Shown: positions 9,393 to 18,414, counted from the stretch's first letter. The stretch is DNA of 43,169 nucleotides from an uncultured Alistipes sp. (GCA_900546005.1 URBJ01000007.1:1-43169), one strand, 5' to 3'. The notes: generated by a model from the letters alone, not told the origin. Translations and numbers: made by a program.

Positions 9393-10058
9393 TCAGCAAT
9401 TCACCTCACCGCCGAGCACCTCGGTAACGAACGGATTGTAGAGCGTTTCATGTCCGATCGTACTGTCCTGTCCGTGTCCCGGGTAGAAATGGACATCGTC
9501 TCCCAGCGGAATCAACTTGTCGAGGATGCTCCGCATGATCCAGCTGTAATCCCCTCCGGGAAGATCAGTCCGCCCGATACTCTCCTTGAAAAGCGTATCG
9601 CCGGTGATGAGGATCTTCTCCTTCGGATTATACAGGCAGATGTGTCCCGGCGTATGTCCCGGTGTCTCGATGATCGACAGGGTGGTGTTTCCGAAGTGAA
9701 TCTCCTTCTGTCCCTGCAGGTCGATATCGATGTGGGGAACAGAATCCACCTTGAAACCGTAGATCGCCCCGTGGGTCGGAGCCGATTCGATCAGAAAGGC
9801 ATCCCTTCCGTCAATGGCGAACGGAATACCATAAGTCTCCTTTACATAGTTCACCCCCAGCATGTGATCGACGTGTCCGTGTGTATTGACCGCCAGCACG
9901 GGTTTCAGTCCGTTTGCTGCGATGTAGTCGGAGAGGGCACGGTTCTCCTGAGGGGTATATCCGCCGGCATCGACAATGATGCACTCGCCCGATTCGTCGG
10001 ACAACACGATCGTGTTCTCCTGAAACGGGTTTGAAACGATAATCTTTACAGTCATCAT
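9393..10058 (-). CDS. MBL-fold metallo-hydrolase, glyoxalase II-like
   Basis: Single-domain metallo-beta-lactamase fold hydrolase. The metal-ligand set is complete: THGHVDH (HxHxDH), the histidine in ETPGHTPGHI, the bridging Asp in ITGDTLF and a final His in FYPGHG. This pattern matches the YcbL/GloB-like group of small hydroxyacylglutathione-hydrolase-like proteins. It lacks the C-terminal GloB domain, so a generic thioester or related substrate is as likely. The frame can be read back to a TTG at 10073, but ATG at 10058 or 10055 fits the family start (TVKIIVSNPFQENT). It is the first gene of the operon continuing into FkbM, trmD, lpxB and FAH, with a -7 box at 10089-10082. Confidence 0.92.
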   Translation of the reverse strand: MMTVKIIVSNPFQENTIVLSDESGECIIVDAGGYTPQENRALSDYIAANGLKPVLAVNTHGHVDHMLGVNYVKETYGIPFAIDGRDAFLIESAPTHGAIYGFKVDSVPHIDIDLQGQKEIHFGNTTLSIIETPGHTPGHICLYNPKEKILITGDTLFKESIGRTDLPGGDYSWIMRSILDKLIPLGDDVHFYPGHGQDSTIGHETLYNPFVTEVLGGEVNC

Positions 10059-10081
10059 GATTTTCAACTCCAAAATTTGGT

Positions 10082-10089
10082 CAAATATA
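10082..10089 (-). promoter_or_regulatory. -7 box for the MBL-FkbM-trmD-lpxB-FAH operon
   Basis: Minus strand 10089-10082 reads TATATTTG, an exact TAnnTTTG match placed about 24 bases before the MBL start. It is divergent from the rlmD promoter at 10142-10149. Confidence 0.55.
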
Positions 10090-10141
10090 CGGAATAAAAC
10101 CGAAAACGCCGTGTTCTCCGTTCCACTAAAAAATAAATCAC

Positions 10142-10149
10142 TACTTTTG
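10142..10149 (+). promoter_or_regulatory. -7 box for rlmD
   Basis: TACTTTTG matches TAnnTTTG exactly and lies 21 bases before the GTG start of rlmD. Its location inside the longer open frame shows that the upstream ATG at 10057 is not the translation start. Confidence 0.65.
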
Positions 10150-10170
10150 CACGAAACAAAACCAACCGAC

Positions 10171-11625
10171 GTGGCAAGAAAAAAAGCGAACTATCCGTTG
10201 ATCGAGGGGCTCGAAATTGTCGACATTGCGGCCGAAGGGAAGGCCATAGGGCGATGGAACGACATGGTGGTATTTGTGCCGATGGCCGTACCGGGCGATG
10301 TGGTCAACGTTCAGATACGGGTCAAGAGGCGGAGGTTCATGGAGGGATACATCACCGAATACCTCCGCAAATCGCCTTTACGAGAAACTCCGCGCTGCGA
10401 ACACTACGGCGTTTGCGGCGGATGCAAATGGCAACACCTGCCCTATGCCGAGCAGCTGAAATTCAAACAACGGCAGGTCGTCGACCAGCTCACCCGTATC
10501 GGGAAAGTCGAGCTGCCCGAGATCCGTCCGATCCTCGGCTCCGCGAAGACCTTTTTCTACCGCAACAAACTGGAATTTACCTTCTGCAACAAACGGTGGC
10601 TGACCGCCGAAGAGGTTGCCACACAACAGGATATCACCCCCGAACCCGCACTCGGATTCCACATTCCGAACATGTTCGACAAGGTGCTCGACATCCGCAA
10701 ATGCTGGCTTCAGGAGGAACCTTCCAATGCCATCCGGAACTCGGTCCGGGCCTTCTGCATCGAGAACGGCTATCTGTTCTACAACGTCCGGGAGCACCGG
10801 GGCGAAGTGCGCAACCTGATTATCCGCACGGCATCGACCGGAGAGATCATGGTGATCGTCGCATTCGGTGAAGCGAGTCAGGAGAAAATCGAGGCGCTGC
10901 TGAACCACATTGCATCGAATTTCCCGCAAATCACCTCGCTGATGTATGTCGTCAACACCAAGCTGAACGACACGATCGGCGACCTCCCGATTCTCTGTTT
11001 CAAAGGCCGTGACCACATCTTCGAGGAGATGGAGGGACTACGGTTCAAGATCGGGCCCAAGTCGTTCTACCAGACCAACTCGACCCAAGCCTACGAGCTC
11101 TACAAGACGGCCCGTGAGTTTGCCGAACTGACCGGATCGGAGACCGTCTACGACCTCTACACCGGAACCGGGACCATCGCCAACTTCATCGCCCGCCGGT
11201 GTAAAAAAGTGGTCGGTGTGGAGTATGTTCCCGAAGCCATCGAGGATGCAAAGAACAATTCGCAGCTGAACGGCATCGACAACACCTCGTTTTTTGCGGG
11301 CGACATGAAAGATGTCCTCAATGACCGGTTCATCGAGCAAAACGGAGTTCCGGATGTAGTGATTCTCGACCCGCCGCGGGCAGGACTTCATGAAGATGTG
11401 GTCAATACCGTAATGCGGGCCGCCCCGCAACGCATCGTCTACGTGAGCTGCAATCCGGCCACTCAGGCACGCGACATCGCTCTGTTCGACCCGGATTACC
11501 GGGTTACACAGATCCAACCGGTCGACATGTTCCCGCATACCCACCACGTGGAAAATGTGGTACAACTGGTCCGCCGATGCAACAAATCACACGAAGCAAC
11601 CGTCTATAAAGAAGAAAGCCTCTGA
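10171..11625 (+). CDS. rlmD: 23S rRNA (uracil-C5)-methyltransferase, RlmD/RumA family
   Basis: Methylates C5 of a uracil in 23S rRNA using SAM. An N-terminal TRAM RNA-binding domain (roughly residues 1-60) precedes the iron-sulfur cluster motif CEHYGVCGGCKWQH. The C-terminal Rossmann methyltransferase carries the SAM site, DPPRAG, and the catalytic cysteine in VSCNPATQARD. The frame is open from an ATG at 10057, but residues encoded before 10171 match nothing in the family and span the promoter. GTG at 10171 (giving VARKKANYPL) is chosen. Several Bacteroidota carry two to three paralogues of this family, so exact target assignment (U1939 or another) is by similarity only. Confidence 0.92.
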   Translation: MARKKANYPLIEGLEIVDIAAEGKAIGRWNDMVVFVPMAVPGDVVNVQIRVKRRRFMEGYITEYLRKSPLRETPRCEHYGVCGGCKWQHLPYAEQLKFKQRQVVDQLTRIGKVELPEIRPILGSAKTFFYRNKLEFTFCNKRWLTAEEVATQQDITPEPALGFHIPNMFDKVLDIRKCWLQEEPSNAIRNSVRAFCIENGYLFYNVREHRGEVRNLIIRTASTGEIMVIVAFGEASQEKIEALLNHIASNFPQITSLMYVVNTKLNDTIGDLPILCFKGRDHIFEEMEGLRFKIGPKSFYQTNSTQAYELYKTAREFAELTGSETVYDLYTGTGTIANFIARRCKKVVGVEYVPEAIEDAKNNSQLNGIDNTSFFAGDMKDVLNDRFIEQNGVPDVVILDPPRAGLHEDVVNTVMRAAPQRIVYVSCNPATQARDIALFDPDYRVTQIQPVDMFPHTHHVENVVQLVRRCNKSHEATVYKEESL

Positions 11626-11665
11626 TATTTGAGACTATAATCTAAAAACTTAAAAACCTACGGTC

Positions 11666-12412
11666 ATGAAAAACTTAATGGTATGTACAGTAGCGGCACT
11701 GCTGTTGTTTTCGGCGAACATCGTTTCGGCCCAAGAAAAAAACTTCATTGACACACCCTATATCGAAGTGACCGGCAAAGCCGAAATGGAGGTGGTTCCG
11801 GACGAAATATACGTAGGGATCACGATCAATGAGAAGGACAACAAAGGCAAAATCTCGGTCGACCAGCAGGAACAGGAGATGTTCAAACAACTCAAAGAGA
11901 TCGGAATAGATGTCGAAAAGGACCTTGTCGTACAGGATATGTCAAGTGACCTTCAATCGTTCTTTCTACGTAAGGATGCCATCCTCACTTCAAAATCGTA
12001 TCAGTTGAAAGTCAATAGCGCTACACAGCTCGGCAAGGCATTCCAAGCGCTGCAAGCTGCCGGCATCTCGGATGTACGGATAGAACGGACCGACATATCC
12101 AATATTGACGAACTTCGCCAAGAGGTGCGTGTCAAAGCTATCCAAGCCGCAAAGAGAAATGCCGAAGTATTGGCTGAAGCTATCGGACAGAAAGCCCGTT
12201 GGGCCATCTATATTCAAGATTACGGATTCAACATGCGTCCTTATTCAAACGTCATGTTTGCTAAGAGTGCACAAGTCGCAATGGATGAAGCTGTAGTCGC
12301 AGCTCCAATGCCACAATTAGAATTCCAAAAAATCAAGATCGAGCACTCTGTTATGGCCCGATTCATACTGGGAACGAGTGTATCTTCAAACGGATCAGGG
12401 AAGGAGAAATAG
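11666..12412 (+). CDS. SIMPL-domain (DUF541) periplasmic protein
   Basis: A 248-residue exported protein. Residues 1-22 are a signal peptide ending VSAQ; the remainder matches the SIMPL/DUF541 fold (a start such as YIEVTGKAEMEVVPDEIYVGI is the family hallmark). Family members form oligomeric periplasmic or outer-membrane-associated assemblies (BP26/OMP28) or interact with signalling kinases in animals; their bacterial function is poorly defined. The stop is immediately followed by the mnmD ATG, with an AAGGAG site for mnmD inside the last codons here. That marks translational coupling. A GATATTTG box at 11624-11631 could be a promoter but departs from consensus. Confidence 0.88.
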   Translation: MKNLMVCTVAALLLFSANIVSAQEKNFIDTPYIEVTGKAEMEVVPDEIYVGITINEKDNKGKISVDQQEQEMFKQLKEIGIDVEKDLVVQDMSSDLQSFFLRKDAILTSKSYQLKVNSATQLGKAFQALQAAGISDVRIERTDISNIDELRQEVRVKAIQAAKRNAEVLAEAIGQKARWAIYIQDYGFNMRPYSNVMFAKSAQVAMDEAVVAAPMPQLEFQKIKIEHSVMARFILGTSVSSNGSGKEK

Positions 12413-13075
12413 ATGATTCAACCACGAATCCTCACGACCGACGACGGCTCCCAGACCTTAGAGTCTCCCATATCGGGCGACACTTACCACTCCGTACGCG
12501 GAGCTGTCGGCGAATCGATGCATATATACATACGGGAGGGATTTTCATTCCTCCCGTTGTCACATATCCGCATTCTGGAGGTAGGTTTTGGCAGCGGTCT
12601 GAACGCATGGCTGACCGCACGTGCCGCCACCGAACAAAATCGCACGGTCTACTACGAAACGATCGAGCGCTACCCGATCGATCCGCAAACCGCCTCACAG
12701 CTCGAATATGCTCAGGATCCGCTGTTTGTAGAGCTACATCGTGCCTCATGGAACTGCCCCGTCACGATCAACGACCGGTTTGTCTTAAAAAAAAGAGAGT
12801 TGTCATTGGAAGATTGTCGATTTGACACTACCTTTGACCTGATTTATTTCGATGCATTCGCACCGGATACGCAACCGGAATTGTGGACCGCAACGATCTT
12901 CAGACGGCTTTATGAAGCTCTTTCCGACGGAGGTGTATTGGTTACCTACTCGGCCAAAGGGAGCGTCAAAGAGCATCTGCGAAGTGCCGGATTTACGGTC
13001 AAGCGACGACCGGGCGCTTTGGGAAAACACCACATGGTACGAGCAACAAAAAACAGCAAACCGACGAATGAATGA
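12413..13075 (+). CDS. mnmD: tRNA (5-methylaminomethyl-2-thiouridine-34)-methyltransferase, MnmD
   Basis: SAM-dependent methyltransferase equal to the N-terminal half of E. coli MnmC, acting at the wobble uridine of tRNAs. It carries the SAM motif VGFGSGLNAWLT and the family signature YFDAFAPDTQPELW. The FAD-dependent oxidase half of MnmC is missing, as expected for stand-alone MnmD (DUF752); 220 residues is normal. It starts directly after the SIMPL stop and its end overlaps the start of the ThrE N-domain gene. Confidence 0.93.
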   Translation: MIQPRILTTDDGSQTLESPISGDTYHSVRGAVGESMHIYIREGFSFLPLSHIRILEVGFGSGLNAWLTARAATEQNRTVYYETIERYPIDPQTASQLEYAQDPLFVELHRASWNCPVTINDRFVLKKRELSLEDCRFDTTFDLIYFDAFAPDTQPELWTATIFRRLYEALSDGGVLVTYSAKGSVKEHLRSAGFTVKRRPGALGKHHMVRATKNSKPTNE

Positions 13076-13838
13076 AGAGCGTGAAAAGATAGAGGACATC
13101 GGGAGCTTCATCGCCGAATATTCGGCACACATGATGGGGTGCGGCGTACACACGTCGCGAGTCATCCGCAGTGCGAAACGCATCGGAGTGGCTTTCGGTT
13201 ACACGGTGAAAATCAGCGTCTTTCAAAAAAACATCATCCTCTCTTTGGCCGACAAGGGAACCAAAGAGATCTACAACGAAGTCATCGACATCCCGGCCTT
13301 ACCGATCAGCTTCGAGCACAACGCACGCCTGAGCGCACTGAGTTGGGAAACCTTCGACAAACATCTCTCGCTCCACGACCTGCGCAACAAATACGACCGG
13401 ATCGTCAACGCACCGCACATCAACCAGCTTTTCGTGCTGATCTGGGTTGGAATCGCCAATGCATCGTTCTGTCGGTTGTTCGGCGGCGACTGGTACTCCA
13501 TGGGGATTGTCTTCTCCGCCACACTGATCGGCATGTTTCTCCGACAACGGATGACGGCTGCCGGCATCAACCACTACATCATCTTCATCGTCTCGTCGTT
13601 CGTCGCTTCACTCAGTGCCTCCACCTCGCTGATCTTCGACACCACGTCCGAAATCGCCATTGCGACCAGCGTTCTCTTTTTAGTTCCGGGGGTACCACTC
13701 ATCAATGGGGTGATCGACATTGTCGAAGGGTACGTCCTCGCCGGATTCTCGCGTCTGGCTCAGGCCGCACTGCTGATCGTCTGCATCGCAATCGGACTTT
13801 CGTTCACTCTGCTTTTGGTAAAAGATAGTTTGCTATGA
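13068..13838 (+). CDS. Threonine/serine exporter, ThrE N-terminal subunit
   Basis: 256-residue membrane protein with the ThrE N-terminal domain (PF06738 type). A cytosolic part (residues 1-120) includes the typical CGVHTSRVIRSAKRIG segment, followed by five or so membrane helices (about 121-256). In actinobacterial ThrE this domain is fused to the C-terminal membrane domain found here in the next gene, so the two form a split exporter of threonine/serine or related small molecules. The frame is open from 12852, but ATG at 13068 overlaps the mnmD end by eight bases and matches the family start. The stop overlaps the next ATG by four bases, pointing to a stoichiometric partner. Confidence 0.92.
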   Translation: MNEEREKIEDIGSFIAEYSAHMMGCGVHTSRVIRSAKRIGVAFGYTVKISVFQKNIILSLADKGTKEIYNEVIDIPALPISFEHNARLSALSWETFDKHLSLHDLRNKYDRIVNAPHINQLFVLIWVGIANASFCRLFGGDWYSMGIVFSATLIGMFLRQRMTAAGINHYIIFIVSSFVASLSASTSLIFDTTSEIAIATSVLFLVPGVPLINGVIDIVEGYVLAGFSRLAQAALLIVCIAIGLSFTLLLVKDSLL

Positions 13839-14332
13839 ACATTTGGGATATTCTTTCCGACGGTTTTTTCGCGGCTCTGGCCGGGGTCGGATTCGGTGCC
13901 ATATCGGATCCACCGTTGAAGGCTTTCCGCTACATCGCACTCTTGGCGGCAATCGGACACGCCTGCCGCTTCTGCCTGATCACCTATGCCGGAGTCGACA
14001 TCTCGACCGGATCACTCATCGGTGCACTTCTAATCGGATTCGGCAGTCTGTGGCTGGGCAGAAAAGTACGGTGCCCGATGACCGTCCTTTACATTCCGGC
14101 ACTGCTGCCCATGATCCCCGGAAAGTACGCCTACAACGTTGTCTTTTCGCAACTTATGTTCCTGCAAAACATCGATTCGCCGGCCCAAAGAGCGATCTAC
14201 ATGGACATGTTTTTCTCGAACAGCATGGTCTCCTGCACGGTCGTATTCATGCTGGCGGCCGGAGCGACACTACCGATTTTTATCTTCCCAAAATACGCAT
14301 TCTCCTTAACTCGAAACAAAAAGATCAAATAA
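13835..14332 (+). CDS. Threonine/serine exporter, ThrE C-terminal subunit (ThrE_2)
   Basis: 165-residue integral membrane protein with four to five helices, matching the ThrE_2/YjjB-like domain (PF12821 type). The motif RCPMTVLYIPALLPMIPGKYAY is the family signature. It begins in a four-base overlap with the N-terminal subunit gene and presumably assembles with it to make the complete exporter. A two-gene YjjP/YjjB-type arrangement is known in E. coli, where the pair exports succinate, so the substrate here could be an organic acid rather than threonine. Confidence 0.9.
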   Translation: MNIWDILSDGFFAALAGVGFGAISDPPLKAFRYIALLAAIGHACRFCLITYAGVDISTGSLIGALLIGFGSLWLGRKVRCPMTVLYIPALLPMIPGKYAYNVVFSQLMFLQNIDSPAQRAIYMDMFFSNSMVSCTVVFMLAAGATLPIFIFPKYAFSLTRNKKIK

Positions 14333-14336
14333 ATAA

Positions 14337-15119
14337 ATGGAAATTTTCTGGTCGACCATAAGCCAATACAACTCCGCCACATGGATTTACCAACTTATCA
14401 TCATCCTTCTGGGCGGAGGGTTGACGCTGCTGCTGTTGCTACGCCCGCAACGATGGGTCAAGATAGCGATGAAGGTCTTCCTCATTCTGGTCTATTTGTG
14501 GATCTCCATCATCTACTACCACATCTACTGTGCGGCCAGAAGCTACAACATCATCATGTCTATCTATTGGGGCTTTCTCGCAGCGGCCTGGATATGGGAT
14601 CTGGCCCGCGGGTACACCCAGTTCGAGTTCAACCGGAAATATGCCGGTCTGGCTGTACTTTTGCTCATCATGCCTTTTCTCTATCCCCTGCTTTCGTGGC
14701 TCAGGGGACTCTCTTTCCCGGAGATCACCTCGCCGGTCATGCCCTGTTCGGTCGTCGTTTTCACCTTCGGGCTGTTGCTGCTGATGTCCCGAAAGGTCAA
14801 TCTGTTCATCATCCTGCTGCTGAGCCACTGGGCCATGATCGGCCTCTCGAAGACCTACTTTTTCAATATCCCCGAAGACTTCCTGCTGGTTGCCACGACG
14901 ATTCCGGCCCTCTATCTGTTTTTCAAGGATTACTACCTCCGCCACTTGACCGACGATGCGACCAAGCCGAGACGGAAATACGTCAATCTGTTGCTCATGA
15001 CACTCAGTATCGGAATCGCCGTAATCCTGATCATCTGCTTGGTCATGGAGCTGACAACGGACGTTCCGACCCATCACCCGGTCGTCATCAATACACCCAC
15101 ACCGCTCGCTATCCCTTAA
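14337..15119 (+). CDS. DUF6064-like multi-pass membrane protein, function unknown
   Basis: A 260-residue protein with seven or more hydrophobic segments (about residues 18-37, 44-64, 74-92, 103-121, 135-153, 158-172, 176-196, 217-240) and a short hydrophilic tail. The N-terminus, IFWSTISQYNSATW, resembles the start of DUF6064 family proteins. No catalytic or transport motif is evident. Four bases separate it from the split exporter and eleven from cytidine deaminase, so it is co-transcribed. I cannot assign a function. Confidence 0.75.
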   Translation: MEIFWSTISQYNSATWIYQLIIILLGGGLTLLLLLRPQRWVKIAMKVFLILVYLWISIIYYHIYCAARSYNIIMSIYWGFLAAAWIWDLARGYTQFEFNRKYAGLAVLLLIMPFLYPLLSWLRGLSFPEITSPVMPCSVVVFTFGLLLLMSRKVNLFIILLLSHWAMIGLSKTYFFNIPEDFLLVATTIPALYLFFKDYYLRHLTDDATKPRRKYVNLLLMTLSIGIAVILIICLVMELTTDVPTHHPVVINTPTPLAIP

Positions 15120-15130
15120 ATCGTACACTC

Positions 15131-15604
15131 ATGGAGACACGACACCTCAACCTCGATTACGGTTACTACTCCGATCGGAGCGAACTTCCGGAGGAGGACC
15201 GGCATCTATTGGAGGCAGCCGCGAAGGCCTGCTCGACAGCCTATGCACCTTACTCCGATTTTCGGGTCGGAGCAGCCGTACGTTTCGATGACGGTGAGAT
15301 TCTTACTTCCAGCAATCAGGAGAGTGAAGCGTTTCCCTCGGGGATCTGTGCGGAACGGGGGCTGCTCTACTTCGTACAAGCCAACCGACCGCAAAAGAAG
15401 ATTCGGACACTGGCTATCGTATCTTCCCCGGCTCCGACTGAGTGTACTCCATGCGGAGCCTGCCGGCAGGTCATTGCCGATACGGAGCAGCGTCAAAAGA
15501 CTCCGATACGGATCCTTATGGGCGGATCCCGTAGTACGATAGTCGTCGAATCGGCCCAATCGCTGCTACCTTTCCGTTTCACGCTGACCCCGACAAAAGA
15601 TTAG
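15131..15604 (+). CDS. cdd: Cytidine deaminase
   Basis: Converts cytidine and deoxycytidine to uridine forms for pyrimidine salvage. 157 residues. The zinc site is clear: SGICAERGLLY (CAE: one Cys ligand and the proton-shuttling Glu) and PCGACRQV (two Cys ligands). The substrate-binding YAPYSDFRVGAAV motif is intact. The frame remains open far upstream through the preceding membrane-protein gene; ATG at 15131 gives the expected family N-terminus. It is part of the run rlmD-side genes to RluA. Confidence 0.95.
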   Translation: METRHLNLDYGYYSDRSELPEEDRHLLEAAAKACSTAYAPYSDFRVGAAVRFDDGEILTSSNQESEAFPSGICAERGLLYFVQANRPQKKIRTLAIVSSPAPTECTPCGACRQVIADTEQRQKTPIRILMGGSRSTIVVESAQSLLPFRFTLTPTKD

Positions 15605-15652
15605 GTCCTGCACATCCCAAAATATCTCTTCATTGCTCTAAAACTTATCCGA

Positions 15653-16357
15653 ATGTTTGATCCCGAAGCCATTCTATACGAAGATAACCACCTGCTCGTC
15701 GTCAACAAGCAGGCCGGACAGCTCGTCCAGCCCGATCCATCGGGCGATACGGCTCTTGAGGAGGAGATCAAGGCCTACCTGAAGGTCCGAGACCAGAAGC
15801 CGGGCAATGTCTTTCTCGGAGTGGTCCACCGGATCGACCGTCCAGTAAGCGGAGCCGTTCTTTTCGCCAAGACCGGGAAGGCGCTGGTCCGGATGAACGA
15901 AGAGGTAAAAAACCGGGAGATCAAAAAAATCTACTGGGCGCTGACCGAGAACCGGCCCCAACAGGATGAGGGGGAGCTGATCCACTTCCTTGTCCGAGAC
16001 GGGAAGACCAACCGGTCGCGCGTTTACGACCGACCGACCACATCGAGCAAAGAGGCCCGACTCCGATACCGGGTTCTTGCACAGAGCACCCATTACTATC
16101 TGTTAGAGATCGATCTGGAGACGGGGCGCCACCACCAGATCCGAGCGCAACTCGCCAAGATCGGATGTCCCATTCGCGGGGATCTGAAGTATGGGGCCCG
16201 GCGGTCGAACCGTGACGGGAGCATTTCGCTGCATGCCCGGAACATCGAATTCATCCACCCCGTACGCAAAGAGCGGATGTGCATCACTGCACCGGTACCT
16301 GCCCACGACAGTCTCTGGCAATTTGCCGAAAACGCCGTAACGGCAAGCTCCCGATAA
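15653..16357 (+). CDS. RluA-family RNA pseudouridine synthase
   Basis: Isomerises uridine to pseudouridine in RNA. 234 residues with no S4 domain, so it consists of the catalytic domain only. The active-site segment is HRIDRPVSGAVLFAKT, with the catalytic Asp in the normal HRLDR position. The C-terminal substrate motif GRHHQIRAQLAKIGCPIRGD is intact. Target RNA (rRNA or tRNA site) cannot be fixed from the sequence. It is the last gene in the plus-strand run and converges on the phosphoethanolamine transferase gene. Confidence 0.93.
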   Translation: MFDPEAILYEDNHLLVVNKQAGQLVQPDPSGDTALEEEIKAYLKVRDQKPGNVFLGVVHRIDRPVSGAVLFAKTGKALVRMNEEVKNREIKKIYWALTENRPQQDEGELIHFLVRDGKTNRSRVYDRPTTSSKEARLRYRVLAQSTHYYLLEIDLETGRHHQIRAQLAKIGCPIRGDLKYGARRSNRDGSISLHARNIEFIHPVRKERMCITAPVPAHDSLWQFAENAVTASSR

Positions 16358-16609
16358 CCCTTTTCATTCCAATCCTTTGCTCCCATACACGCAGGACAGG
16401 CTCTTTTCACTCCTGCCAATCCACAACAGGGAGCCACAACATTCCATCTGGAACTCCATCTGTACAGATCGCTCCCTGTGATTTCGAATAATTTTCTCTG
16501 TTTTACGGCAGGGGATGCACTTCTATCCAGCAAACGCCATCCTTCGCACCCTGCGCGGTCCACACCGTTTTTTCTCTTTTCTGAAAACCCTACCTTGCCG
16601 ATCTTTGCG
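16358..16609. other. Convergent intergenic region rich in inverted repeats
   Basis: No gene recognised. A six-pair hairpin (GCAGGA 16391-16396 / TCCTGC 16411-16416) is followed by a nine-pair perfect stem (ACAGGGAGC 16426-16434 / GCTCCCTGT 16471-16479). The loop of the latter holds two more palindromes, TTCCATCTGGAA (16442-16453) and ATCTGTACAGAT (16458-16469). The region probably ends the two converging transcripts. Confidence 0.5.
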
Positions 16610-18346
16610 CTAATAACGAATATCGTGAACGTGATTTTTGTCGTACTCGATGTGGTATCGGTCCAACGCCTCGAAATCCTCGGGCCGAAGACCCGAGTTA
16701 TAGAACTCGACCGCTGTATTGTGATCGGTCAGATACATCCGTCTGAGCTTGGGCTTAAAGTCAGAACTGGTAAACGCACTCGAACGCTCGACATACGGGC
16801 TCTGAATCGAGGCCATATCCGCTACACAATGAAAGATATTGGCAGTCGTCGCTGGCTGGGAACGGTTTTCCATGGCCGTTTCGTATTTACCGGGAAATTC
16901 ACTCCGGTAGCGGTCCGAAAACCAAGCCAATGCCGCCACATGCAGCTGATAATAGGTCGGGGTCGGCGAAGCATGCAGAAAACGCTCGCGGCGGTCGTCC
17001 ATCAGATCTTCGCCATGGTCGGCACAATAATACAGTGCCGTACAGGCCTTTGTACTGTCAAGCAGCTGGATAATCTGATCCAGCACGTAGTCGGTATAGT
17101 ACACGCTGTTGTCGTAGGAGTTCCGCAGCATCTCGCAGTTCTCCTTGCTCACCGAGGTCAGATGATCCGGCTTGAACTTCGCAAAATTGGACGGATAACG
17201 TTTCGTGTAGTCGAAATGCGAACCGTAGGTATGCATGACGATAAAAAGATTCTCATCCGTCGACAAGATGGCATCACGCAAATAGGGCAGCATTTCGCCG
17301 TCCGGACGATTATCGGTATACAGTTGCCCTTCCCGCGGACTGATATCGATCCGTCGGTCGGCTTCGGCCGAGAAGTAATCGATCAGCGAACGGTTGGGAA
17401 CCTGATTGGAGATAAACAAGGTATGGAATCCGGCCTCCTTAAAGGCCGTAATGATACTCTTCTCTTCGTATATATCGTTAAAATTGAGCGCAGAAACGGG
17501 GCTGAGCAACACCGGAACGCTTTTATGGGTGGCATTACTCTGTGTCAGCACATCGCTGAACGGCACCAACCCCTTACCCAAACGTTGCAGAAGTCGAGGT
17601 GTGGTCTCCCGATCGTATCCGAACAGGCTCCATGATGCAGCCCGCGAAGCCTCACCGACCACCAACACGTAGACCTCCCGTCCCTCGGCACTATCGGTAC
17701 GAACCGCATCGAACGTAAAATTTTTGGAGGTCTCGGGATAAGCCTCACTCTGTTTCCAACGGTCGAGCGACAGCTTGATGTTGTATATTACGTTTACAGG
17801 AAAAATTTGCTGCTTCACTTCAAAATCGGGCCGAACCGCCGACGAAATAATCGTTGCGACACCTCCGACCACCAATGCCGTCAAGGCCCCATAAACCATC
17901 TTGCGCCGGAACAGGGAGCTCAGCCGATCCTTAATCAGAAAAGAGCGGACACTGGCTGCAAGAAGAGGCACATAGATGATACAGACAAAAACGATCGCAG
18001 GCCATAAATTCTTTAAAAGCTCTCCCGCTTCGGATACGTTCGTAGTAAACAGATTGGTAAACATATCCACGGCGATGATCGACCCGCCGAAAAGATAGAG
18101 AATCACGATCTGGAAGGCGTTGAGCACCATCAGCGGCAGGGTGCACAGCATCACGACGCCCGGACGGGGTCGAGCCACCGCGAGCAGCATGTAAAACGCT
18201 GCAGGGAGCAACAGCGAAGCGATAATCGTACTCCACGAATAGGGTTCCGTGCAAGCCAAAAACAAATTGGGAAGCAACATGGCAAAAAGATAGGCATAAA
18301 CCGTTGCCTCCTGTTTTCGAATAAACTTACTGGTTTTCTGTAACAT
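16610..18346 (-). CDS. Inner-membrane phosphoethanolamine transferase (EptA-like, sulfatase fold)
   Basis: Transfers phosphoethanolamine from phosphatidylethanolamine to lipid A or another envelope glycan. Five N-terminal transmembrane helices fall roughly at residues 15-32, 40-58, 64-90, 114-134 and 151-170. The periplasmic alkaline-phosphatase-like domain follows. GEASR (231-235) starts the metal site, Thr273 in QSNATHKSVP is the expected nucleophile, and MHTYGSHFDY and CADHGEDL give the remaining metal ligands. 578 residues is within the family range. It lies 68 bases after the Omp85-type barrel gene on the same strand. Lipid A, core sugar or protein targets are all possible; no polymyxin-response regulator is adjacent. 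Confidence 0.92.
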   Translation of the reverse strand: MLQKTSKFIRKQEATVYAYLFAMLLPNLFLACTEPYSWSTIIASLLLPAAFYMLLAVARPRPGVVMLCTLPLMVLNAFQIVILYLFGGSIIAVDMFTNLFTTNVSEAGELLKNLWPAIVFVCIIYVPLLAASVRSFLIKDRLSSLFRRKMVYGALTALVVGGVATIISSAVRPDFEVKQQIFPVNVIYNIKLSLDRWKQSEAYPETSKNFTFDAVRTDSAEGREVYVLVVGEASRAASWSLFGYDRETTPRLLQRLGKGLVPFSDVLTQSNATHKSVPVLLSPVSALNFNDIYEEKSIITAFKEAGFHTLFISNQVPNRSLIDYFSAEADRRIDISPREGQLYTDNRPDGEMLPYLRDAILSTDENLFIVMHTYGSHFDYTKRYPSNFAKFKPDHLTSVSKENCEMLRNSYDNSVYYTDYVLDQIIQLLDSTKACTALYYCADHGEDLMDDRRERFLHASPTPTYYQLHVAALAWFSDRYRSEFPGKYETAMENRSQPATTANIFHCVADMASIQSPYVERSSAFTSSDFKPKLRRMYLTDHNTAVEFYNSGLRPEDFEALDRYHIEYDKNHVHDIRY

Positions 18347-18414
18347 TTTTCCGTGTTTATACGCGGTTTCTCTCCTCCCCTGTTTCCGTATCCTACAAGT
18401 TCAGCCCTCGTACT

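Noticed and set aside
14381..15130. Upstream extension of the cytidine deaminase frame
   Set aside because: It runs out of frame through the DUF6064-like gene and has no similarity to deaminases; the start is at 15131.
16598..16607. ATCTTTGCGC on the plus strand near the end of the phosphoethanolamine transferase gene
   Set aside because: It resembles a -7 box only in part (no TA), points into no gene, and lies at the 3' end of an opposing gene.
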